This document shows, piece after piece, positions 1 through 5,073 of a stretch of DNA of 5,099 bases (the stretch's first letter is position 1; every line of letters begins with the position of its first letter). This DNA comes from Alphaproteobacteria bacterium (GTDB lineage Bacteria; Pseudomonadota; Alphaproteobacteria; Rhizobiales; Hyphomicrobiaceae). The notes under the pieces were generated by a model, which was given only the letters and a program-made list of their open reading frames with translations, was not told where the DNA came from and did not search any database. The DNA lies in contig JAHZKN010000337.1 of assembly GCA_022600335.1 (NCBI GenBank), forward strand, positions 1 to 5,099, in the 5' to 3' direction. A program made the position numbers and the translations under genes.

Positions 1-438
1 AGTTTGGCCTTTGACAACCGCATCTGCTTCAACAATTTCCAAGGTTACCCGCTGTGGCAATTCAATAGAAATTGCATTTCCGTCATGCATGGAGAGTTTA
101 CACACCATGTTTTCCTGCAGCCAGATTGCAGAGTCGCCCACTGTATCGCGCGACAACATCACCTGGTCATAGGTTTCTGGGTGCATAAACGTAAACCCAG
201 AGTCGTCTTCAAACAGATAATTATATTCGACTTCTTCAACAAAGGCGCGTTCAACTTGTTCCGTCGTGCGGTAGCGTTCCACAATCTTGACGCCATCTGA
301 GATGCGGCGCATTTCGAGGTGTGTGACCGGAGTTCCCTTGCCGGGATGAATATTCTCAGCATTCAGGACGACGGCCAGTGTTCCATCAAGATCAAGGACG
401 TTGCCCTTACGGATAGAGCTTGCGATAACTTTCGGCAC
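1..438 (-). CDS. efp: Elongation factor P (C-terminus cut by window edge)
   Basis: EF-P binds between the ribosomal P and E sites and speeds peptide-bond formation at consecutive prolines. The 146 residues present cover the N-terminal KOW-like domain (about 1-65) and the central OB domain (about 66-130). The last 40 or so residues of a roughly 188-residue protein would lie beyond base 1. Visible family hallmarks are [11 protein letters not shown] near the start, the loop HPGKGTP at 31-37 with the modifiable lysine at residue 34 (codon at 337-339), [19 protein letters not shown], and [14 protein letters not shown] near the cut end. The start is GTG at 438, chosen because a GGAG lies 8 bases upstream (447-450) and the protein begins two residues before the conserved VIASS. 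Further upstream the frame reaches a stop at 490-492 with no better start. Divergent epmA and epmB encode its predicted modification enzymes, so Lys34 is probably beta-lysylated. Identification is near certain; the modification is inferred from the neighbours. Confidence 0.97.
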   Translation of the reverse strand, partial: MPKVIASSIRKGNVLDLDGTLAVVLNAENIHPGKGTPVTHLEMRRISDGVKIVERYRTTEQVERAFVEEVEYNYLFEDDSGFTFMHPETYDQVMLSRDTVGDSAIWLQENMVCKLSMHDGNAISIELPQRVTLEIVEADAVVKGQT

Positions 439-648
439 CAGTTCGTCTCCAAGATATGCTGAGCATCGCCAAAGGTGGGCGGAACGACCTCAGATTGGTT
501 GGAAGGTGAGTTTGGCTGTTTCCAGCATACTCTTGTCGCGGTACTTACTCTCTCCTGTCGCAAAGGCCAAGGGTGTCAGGTTGGAGGACAGGATTTTTTT
601 CCGCGGCGCTCAGTCGCTGGTGGGTGACTGGAAAGGTTTTGTACCCTC
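439..648. promoter_or_regulatory. Divergent intergenic region between efp and epmA
   Basis: These 210 bases separate the diverging efp and epmA starts and must hold the promoters for both, unless epmA is transcribed from within efp. No gene is visible; short ORFs here on either strand have no family character. I found no convincing -35/-10 pair on either strand. Minor structures are a run of seven T at 594-600 followed by CCGCGG, a pair of similar heptamers TTGTCGC (533-539) and CTGTCGC (555-561) spaced 22 bases apart, and a 5-bp inverted repeat CAGTC/GACTG (611-615, 626-630) just before the epmA ribosome binding site. None is strong enough to name as an operator. The layout would allow shared control of EF-P and its modifying enzymes. 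Confidence 0.45.
447..450 (-). promoter_or_regulatory. Ribosome binding site of efp
   Basis: Read on the minus strand this is GGAG, within TTGGAGACG, 8 bases before the GTG at 438. It is the only good Shine-Dalgarno match near the conserved EF-P N-terminus and decides the non-ATG start. Confidence 0.7.
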
Positions 649-1701
649 GTGACCTCCTCTTGGTGGAACCCAGAACGCCACGCAGACCGCCGACCTTGGT
701 TGCTCACGCGCGCCAGACTGAAGGCAGAGATCCGCGCTTGGTATGCGTCTCAAGACTTCATCGAGGTCGATACCGCCTGCCTGCAACACGCCCCTGGCAA
801 CGAAACCCATCTCCATGCGTTTGCAACCGAGCGCATATCACCGGATCTCGTCCGGCAACCGCTCTATCTGCACACCTCGCCAGAATTTGCCATGAAAAAG
901 CTGCTGGCTGCAGGGGAAAACAAAATCTTTTCATTGGGGCCTGTGTTTCGCAATCGCGAGCACGGCACACTCCATCTCAATGAATTCTCGATGCTTGAAT
1001 GGTACCGTACACAAGCCGATTATCACACAATCATCGACGACTGCACCGCGCTTCTGCAATTAGCGGCAACAGTCAGCGGCACATCTTTGGTGTCTTACAG
1101 GGGCCGCAGCGCAGATCTCTTGGCACAGCCGCAACATCTCACGGTTGCTGACGCGTTCAAGCAGCATGCACATATCGATGTGTTTTCTACAATCTCTGAG
1201 GATGGATATTCTACGGATGTGAAGGCCCTTGCAGCACAGGCCGAGCAGCGTGGCATTAAAACAAGCAAAGACGACACCTGGTCCGATGTTTTTTCAAAGG
1301 TTTTGATCGCGCGCATCGAACCCCATCTCGGCATCGGTCAGCCGACGTTTTTGACGGACTATCCGATCACCGAAGCAGCCTTGGCGCACGCCTCTCAAAC
1401 CGACCCGCGTGTTGCAGAGCGTTTTGAACTCTATTGTTGTGGCGTTGAGTTGGCCAATGGGTTTGGCGAACTGACCGACGCCGCAGAGCAGCGTCAGCGC
1501 TTTGAAACAGCAATGGACGATAAGCAACGGATTTATGGCGAGCGCTATCCGATCGACGCTGATTTTCTTGCAGCCCTAGAGCACATGCCTGAAGCCTCTG
1601 GTGCTGCACTCGGGTTTGATCGTTTGGTGATGCTGGTGACAGGTGCAGAGCGCATTGACCAGATCGTCTGGACCCCTCCCGACGCTGATAGCGCGAGGTA
1701 A
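649..1701 (+). CDS. epmA: EF-P--(R)-beta-lysine ligase EpmA (LysRS paralogue, PoxA/GenX)
   Basis: EpmA activates (R)-beta-lysine with ATP and transfers it to the epsilon-amino group of EF-P Lys34 in the cytosol. The 350 residues are a bare class II synthetase catalytic core; the N-terminal OB anticodon-binding domain of LysRS (about 500 residues) is absent, as in the EpmA family. Visible are HTSPEFAMKKLL (75-86), the motif 2 core GPVFRNREHG (97-106, R101 and E104), NEFSMLEWYR (111-120), the substrate-pocket stretch GVELANGFGELTD (265-277), and motif 3 GAALGFDR (318-325). In motif 3, Ala320 stands where LysRS has Gly, the known EpmA-type difference that suits beta-lysine. The start is GTG 649; a stop at 625-627 blocks any upstream ATG, GTG or TTG, and GAAAGG (631-636) lies 12 bases before it, a rather long spacing. 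epmB starts 10 bases after the stop, so they are an operon. Confidence is high. Confidence 0.96.
   Translation: MTSSWWNPERHADRRPWLLTRARLKAEIRAWYASQDFIEVDTACLQHAPGNETHLHAFATERISPDLVRQPLYLHTSPEFAMKKLLAAGENKIFSLGPVFRNREHGTLHLNEFSMLEWYRTQADYHTIIDDCTALLQLAATVSGTSLVSYRGRSADLLAQPQHLTVADAFKQHAHIDVFSTISEDGYSTDVKALAAQAEQRGIKTSKDDTWSDVFSKVLIARIEPHLGIGQPTFLTDYPITEAALAHASQTDPRVAERFELYCCGVELANGFGELTDAAEQRQRFETAMDDKQRIYGERYPIDADFLAALEHMPEASGAALGFDRLVMLVTGAERIDQIVWTPPDADSAR
1695..1701 (+). promoter_or_regulatory. Ribosome binding site of epmB overlapping the epmA stop
   Basis: The sequence GAGGTAA combines a GAGG Shine-Dalgarno core with the epmA TAA stop (1699-1701). The ATG of epmB follows 13 bases after GAGG, somewhat long. 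Ribosomes terminating on epmA would uncover or re-use this site, suggesting translational coupling of ligase and aminomutase. Confidence 0.5.
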
Positions 1702-1711
1702 CAACCACCGC

Positions 1712-2779
1712 ATGCCGTTGCAAACACTGAAATCCGTCTCTGATCTTGTTTCTGCAGGACTTGTATCAACGACACGCGCCGACGTGCTTAAGGATGTCGT
1801 CGCACGCTATGCGGTTGCCGTGCCCGCCCCTTTTCAGGCCCTCATCGATGTTGAGGATCCAACCGACCCGCTGGCCCGTCAATTTGTTCCAAGTGCTGAG
1901 GAATTGTCGATCCAGCCCGACGAGCACGCGGATCCCATTGGCGACACCGCCCACACTCCGGTCAAAGGCGTCGTACACCGATATCGGGATCGCGCGTTGC
2001 TCAAGATTGTCAATGTTTGTCCCGTCTACTGCCGGTTTTGTTTTCGTCGTGAAATGGTTGGGCCGGGTCAACCGAACATTCTCAATGACGCTGAGCTTTG
2101 TGATGCTGTCGCTTACCTCCGCTCTCAACCAGGCATCACCGAGATTATCCTAACCGGCGGCGATCCTTTGGTGCTATCACCACGTCGCGTGCGCCAGCTC
2201 ACTGAAGTGCTCTCCGAAATTCCCCATGTTCAAAGGTTGCGCTGGCATACCCGCATGCCCGTTGCGCAGCCTGACCGCATCACAACTGAGCTTGTAGCTG
2301 CACTGACGCCAACCGAAAAACAAGTTCGCGCAGCCGTGCATATCAACCACGCTCGCGAACTCTCATCACGTGCGCGCAGCGCCTGTCGCCGCTTAGCGAC
2401 TGCAGGCATAAACTTATTGAGCCAAAGCGTGCTACTTCGTGGTGTCAACGATACGCCAGACGCGCTTGCGGTCTTGGCTGCAGCATTCCAAACCGCTGAC
2501 ATCGCGCCATATTACCTGCACCACCTCGATCTCGCGCCAGGAACTGGACATTTTCGCGTGCCTATACGCGACGGCCATGCGCTTTTAGCTGCCGTCCAGC
2601 AGCGCCATCCGGATCTCGCCCTCCCCACGTATATTCTTGATATACCCGGTGGCGCAGGAAAAGTGCCCATCACAGCAGCGCATGTGCGGTTCATCGGCCG
2701 CGATCCACTAGGCGATCTCTACCGCGTGCGCGATCCGCTGAACCATGTCCATATTTATCGTGATCCAGCACGCCGCTAG
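1712..2779 (+). CDS. epmB: EF-P-associated lysine 2,3-aminomutase (radical SAM, EpmB)
   Basis: A radical SAM, PLP-dependent enzyme expected to convert L-lysine to (R)-beta-lysine for EpmA. At 355 residues it is close to E. coli EpmB (342). The 4Fe-4S motif CPVYCRFC gives Cys103, Cys107 and Cys110; GGDP is at 149-152; PGGAGK at 312-317 supplies the PLP-binding Lys317. Asp273 and Asp310 are spaced 37 and then 7 residues before that lysine, the same spacing as the lysine-binding Asp293, Asp330 and PLP Lys337 of Clostridium subterminale aminomutase. Arg94 and Arg112 match its Arg116 and Arg134 by distance from the cysteines. The start is ATG 1712, where family-like sequence begins; an in-frame GTG at 1643 would lie deep inside epmA. 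The long zinc-binding C-terminus of the catabolic clostridial enzyme is absent, which with the operon context favours EpmB over lysine fermentation. Confidence 0.94.
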   Translation: MPLQTLKSVSDLVSAGLVSTTRADVLKDVVARYAVAVPAPFQALIDVEDPTDPLARQFVPSAEELSIQPDEHADPIGDTAHTPVKGVVHRYRDRALLKIVNVCPVYCRFCFRREMVGPGQPNILNDAELCDAVAYLRSQPGITEIILTGGDPLVLSPRRVRQLTEVLSEIPHVQRLRWHTRMPVAQPDRITTELVAALTPTEKQVRAAVHINHARELSSRARSACRRLATAGINLLSQSVLLRGVNDTPDALAVLAAAFQTADIAPYYLHHLDLAPGTGHFRVPIRDGHALLAAVQQRHPDLALPTYILDIPGGAGKVPITAAHVRFIGRDPLGDLYRVRDPLNHVHIYRDPARR

Positions 2780-3771
2780 CGTGCACCGCTCTTTGTTACG
2801 GGCAAAGGTGTTTGATGTTGACCCGCGTTGGATGACTTTGCCTGGCTCGGACCAAGGTGGCTGACGCCGCGCTCTTCGGCCAGATCCATTTGTTTTTGTC
2901 GTGCCTCTGCCCGCGCCTTTTTTGGCCCATCTGCAGAGGACCTGCACGATGGGCACGGCGTTGTCGCAACACCACCATGGGGTGCCGTGTCATCGGAATT
3001 TCGAAACGGTTGCCGGCAGATGGCGCACAATTGATGCGACCCTTGGGCGAGACCATGCCCAACTGAGACCCTGCGATCGAATACAAAGCACTCACCACGC
3101 CAAAGGCTTTGTTCTGCCGGCACGTGTTCGAGGTACTTTAGGATGCCGCCTTTGAGGTGATAGACGTCAGGAATGCCTTGTGCTTTTAAAAACGCACTGG
3201 CTTTTTCACACCGTATACCGCCAGTACAGAACATCGCCACTTTTGGCGGCGGTGAGCGTGCAAGAATGCGGCGGCTCCACTCTGGAAACTCTCGGAATGT
3301 CTGTGTCTGTGGATTGATTGCACCCTCAAACGTGCCGATCCCCACTTCATAATCGTTGCGCGTATCGATCACGATGACATCATCGCGCGAAATCAGTTCA
3401 TTCCAATCTTCTGGCGCAACATAGGTGCCAGCCGTCTCAGCCGGGTTCAGATCAGCTACACCCATGGTGACAATTTCAGACTTCAGCCGCACCTTCATGC
3501 GCAAAAACGGCATCTCGTTTGACTGCGCTTCTTTCCACTCCAAATCTGCAAAGCCAGGCCACGCGCGGATATGGGATAGCACCGCGTCTATGCCTTCGCG
3601 TGACCCCGCGATGGTGCCATTGATACCTTCGGCGGCAAGCAACAGCGTGCCAAAGATGTCGTGGCTTTGCGCCAACGCCAAAAGCGCCGCCCGGCGATCT
3701 GCATAGTCAGGCAGATTACGGAATGCGTAGAGGGCGGCCACAACAACAGGGGTCTTGTCAGACGAAGTCAT
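2776..3771 (-). CDS. trhO: tRNA uridine-34 5-hydroxylase TrhO (rhodanese family, YceA)
   Basis: TrhO makes 5-hydroxyuridine at wobble position 34 of tRNAs in an oxygen-dependent reaction, the precursor of cmo5U-type modifications. The 331 residues show an N-terminal domain with GTLLLAAEGINGTIAG (41-56) and EMPFLRMKVRLKSEIV (86-101), then a rhodanese domain (about 120-225) with VIDTRNDYE (134-142) and the active-site loop FCTGGIRCEK (181-190), Cys182 being catalytic. HLKGGILKYLE (205-215) and GECFVFDRRVSVGHG (226-240) are family signatures. The tail carries CxxC pairs at 249/252 and 273/276, a probable zinc site seen in longer family members, then a charged end. The start is ATG 3771, where homology begins; the frame stays open upstream only as antisense of yjbQ. 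GGAG lies 11 bases upstream. Its stop overlaps the epmB stop in CTAG, so the two genes converge with no gap. Confidence 0.95.
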   Translation of the reverse strand: MTSSDKTPVVVAALYAFRNLPDYADRRAALLALAQSHDIFGTLLLAAEGINGTIAGSREGIDAVLSHIRAWPGFADLEWKEAQSNEMPFLRMKVRLKSEIVTMGVADLNPAETAGTYVAPEDWNELISRDDVIVIDTRNDYEVGIGTFEGAINPQTQTFREFPEWSRRILARSPPPKVAMFCTGGIRCEKASAFLKAQGIPDVYHLKGGILKYLEHVPAEQSLWRGECFVFDRRVSVGHGLAQGSHQLCAICRQPFRNSDDTAPHGGVATTPCPSCRSSADGPKKARAEARQKQMDLAEERGVSHLGPSQAKSSNAGQHQTPLPVTKSGAR

Positions 3772-3861
3772 GCCCCGCCATACTCCGACCCCCGCCGTTG
3801 CGCAAGTCGCCGCAAGGCCGCAACTGAACACGTCTTGGCCCAATTTGTGATCCGGCACACA
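3772..3861. promoter_or_regulatory. Divergent spacer between trhO and yjbQ with CGCAA repeats
   Basis: These 90 bases lie between two diverging starts and should hold both promoters. The clearest structure is the 8-bp palindrome TTGCGCAA (3798-3805), followed by two more copies of CGCAA, so CGCAA occurs at 3801, 3811 and 3819, two of them in the form CCGCAA. The spacing of 10 and 8 bases puts the copies roughly on one helix face. It could be a small operator or chance in a G+C-rich spacer. No convincing promoter hexamers were found for trhO; the best pair for yjbQ runs into its own start codon. Confidence 0.4.
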
Positions 3862-4281
3862 ATGAAAAATGAAAGCAAAGAGATCTCTGTCGCGACACGC
3901 GGGCCCCGGCTCTATGAAATCAGCGATGAAGCGCGCCACTTTGTCCGTGAGTGCGGTGTGACATCTGGCCTTCTGACCGCCTACTGCCGCCACACGTCCG
4001 CCTCTCTCATCATTCAAGAAAATGCCGACCCTGACGTGCAAACGGATCTTCAATCCTTCTTCGCGCGCCTCGTACCTGAGGGCGATCGCCTGTTTCGACA
4101 CATATCCGAAGGGCCAGACGACATGCCTGCCCACGTCAAAAGTGCCCTCACCACGACGTCGATCTCCATTCCCATCGTTGATGCGAAACCTGTGTTTGGC
4201 ACCTGGCAGGGGCTCTTTCTGTTTGAGCATCGCAATGCCGCGCACACCCGTCGCATTGTGCTGCACATCATGGGCACCTAA
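3862..4281 (+). CDS. yjbQ: YjbQ/UPF0047 family protein (thiamine-phosphate-synthase-like)
   Basis: A 139-residue protein of the UPF0047/YjbQ family. E. coli YjbQ is 138 residues and has been reported to give weak thiamine-phosphate synthase activity; its true role is unsettled. The family signatures are all present: RHTSASLIIQENADPDV (43-59) with His44 and the acidic cluster after it, SEGPDDMPAHVKSAL (82-96) with His91, and GTWQGLFLFEHRN (113-125) with His123. There is no signal peptide or membrane segment, so it is cytosolic. The start at ATG 3862 gives the family's usual length; an in-frame GTG at 3847 would add five residues. Neither has a clear Shine-Dalgarno sequence, so the start is less certain than the identity. 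It diverges from trhO, and its TAA (4279-4281) overlaps the stop of the convergent toxin ORF. No thiamine genes are nearby. Confidence 0.93.
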   Translation: MKNESKEISVATRGPRLYEISDEARHFVRECGVTSGLLTAYCRHTSASLIIQENADPDVQTDLQSFFARLVPEGDRLFRHISEGPDDMPAHVKSALTTTSISIPIVDAKPVFGTWQGLFLFEHRNAAHTRRIVLHIMGT

Positions 4282-4931
4282 TCGCCGAATCCAACTTGAG
4301 ATCGTCTCGCTCTGCCGGGGAAGAAATAGGCTATCGCACCAGTCATTGCACGATGAAATGTCCTTGTTTCAAGTTGCAGGTCTGCTGCGTCTCCAACCCC
4401 GAAGACCCTCCACTGAAATTCGTTGGTCGGCGGGTGTAAAGTGAACTCATTGCTTACTTTGTCGTCTTCGCCGACAAAGTTGAAGTGTGTGACGGCGTGC
4501 ATCTGTCTGGTGTGCTGCGCTATTATCGCTTCGAACTCAGTAGGCGTTAGTCTACCCTTTTCGCCGAGAGATTTCGCTATACCCTCGATAAGTTCGACGG
4601 CTTTGTCCTGACTGATGCTGAACAGATAGCCATTTTCTTCGATGATCATATTCAGTGCAACGAAAGCAACTCGTTTGTTGCCGTCCACAAAGGCGTGGTT
4701 CTTGGCGAGACCAATACAGACTTCTGCGGCCAGCTTATGTACTGGCTGGTCGCCTCTGTAGTTCAACAGTTGTCTCGCTCGCGCAACAGCAGACCCCAGC
4801 AGGTTTGTGTCGCGCAGTGTGGCAATCTCACCATCCAGAAGAATACGGCGATGGGCTTCGATGATATCTAGGTCAGTGGGGAGCCAGTAGTCGTCAAGTA
4901 GTTCACTTAAGGCGTTTGAGGGTCTCACCAT
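4278..4931 (-). CDS. doc: Doc/Fic-family toxin (death-on-curing) with C-terminal extension
   Basis: The first 140 or so of 217 residues match the Doc toxin fold, a Fic relative. The active-site loop is HAFVDGNKR (79-87), against HIFNDANKR in P1 Doc: His79, Asp83, Asn85 and Lys86 are kept, with Gly84 where Doc has Ala. Lys86 in place of the second Gly of Fic AMPylases is the Doc signature; P1 Doc is a kinase that phosphorylates EF-Tu and stops translation. GSAVARARQL (46-55) and ENGYLF (99-104) also fit. The N-terminus is about 14 residues longer than P1 Doc (126 residues). Residues from about 143 to 217 match nothing I recognise; they could be a real domain, read-through past a lost stop, or a fused fragment. 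ATG 4931 lies inside the end of the small basic ORF at 4903-5073, the usual antitoxin-toxin arrangement. AAGG is about 14 bases upstream, so translational coupling is likely. The core call is firm; activity and the tail are not. Confidence 0.85.
   Translation of the reverse strand: MVRPSNALSELLDDYWLPTDLDIIEAHRRILLDGEIATLRDTNLLGSAVARARQLLNYRGDQPVHKLAAEVCIGLAKNHAFVDGNKRVAFVALNMIIEENGYLFSISQDKAVELIEGIAKSLGEKGRLTPTEFEAIIAQHTRQMHAVTHFNFVGEDDKVSNEFTLHPPTNEFQWRVFGVGDAADLQLETRTFHRAMTGAIAYFFPGRARRSQVGFGD
4456..4480. repeat. Perfect 9-bp inverted repeat inside the Doc extension
   Basis: ACTTTGTCG (4456-4464) and CGACAAAGT (4472-4480) form a perfect 9-bp stem with a 7-base loop. It lies about 17 codons after the end of the Doc core, inside the unexplained tail. 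Neither strand has a T-run after the stem, so it is not an intrinsic terminator. It could be an RNA hairpin affecting the toxin transcript or a binding site for a dimeric protein; chance is also possible. Confidence 0.5.
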
Positions 4932-5073
4932 AGCGTGCTTTTGTACCCTTCACGGCAGATCCCACGCGATCCTTCACGACGTAGCCGCCGCCCTTCGCAG
5001 ACCGCCGCACAGCGACCGTCTTTGTTGCGCCAGTAAGTTTTTGGGCCGACCTGTATGTTTTGCTCTTTGCCAT
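4903..5073 (-). CDS. Small basic protein, candidate antitoxin of the Doc-like toxin
   Basis: A 56-residue ORF starting MAKSKTYRSAQ and ending LKRLK, overlapping the toxin start by 29 bases on the same strand. I do not recognise the family. It contains 16 Lys or Arg and only 2 acidic residues (Asp35, Glu50), with a glycine run GGG at 28-30 and no cysteine or membrane segment. Position, size and overlap are those of the antitoxin in phd-doc operons, but P1 Phd has 73 residues and an acidic C-terminus that inserts into Doc, which this lacks. ATG 5073 has no good Shine-Dalgarno: AGG is too close and AGGAAG lies 16 bases away. The frame stays open upstream to the window edge (codons for GSDYILG precede the ATG), so the true start may lie outside. 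That it is a gene is likely; that it is the antitoxin is inferred from context only. Confidence 0.55.
   Translation of the reverse strand: MAKSKTYRSAQKLTGATKTVAVRRSAKGGGYVVKDRVGSAVKGTKARYGETLKRLK

Noticed and set aside
4..300. Plus-strand ORF of 98 codons
   Set aside because: It is exactly antisense to efp, whose protein sequence is unmistakable; the translation has no family features.
610..631. CAGTC/GACTG inverted repeat before the epmA ribosome binding site as an attenuator
   Set aside because: A 5-bp stem with a 10-base loop is expected by chance and there is no leader peptide or alternative fold.
649..1701. epmA read as a truncated or pseudogenised lysyl-tRNA synthetase
   Set aside because: The core is intact, has EpmA-specific residues, starts cleanly and is followed directly by epmB, so the missing anticodon domain is a family trait.
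1643..1711. Upstream GTG start for epmB
   Set aside because: It would put 23 residues inside the conserved end of epmA in another frame; family-like sequence begins at ATG 1712.
3661..3861. Upstream GTG start for yjbQ giving 206 residues
   Set aside because: The extra part is antisense to the trhO start region and non-family; ATG 3862 gives the usual length.
3835..3863. Promoter-like pair TTGGCC, 17 bases, CACAAT before yjbQ
   Set aside because: The -10 hexamer overlaps the ATG at 3862, so transcription would begin after the start codon and no other in-frame start follows nearby. Each hexamer matches consensus at only 4 of 6 positions.
3772..4266. N-terminal extension of the trhO frame to 496 codons
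   Set aside because: The extra 165 codons are antisense to yjbQ and the spacer. TrhO homology begins at ATG 3771 and 331 residues fits the family.
4022..4444. Plus-strand ORF of 140 codons overlapping yjbQ
   Set aside because: It is an out-of-frame reading of yjbQ extended into the antisense of the Doc tail, with no recognisable protein features.
4456..4480. Hairpin read as an intrinsic terminator
   Set aside because: No T-run follows on either strand and the stem is only moderately G+C-rich.
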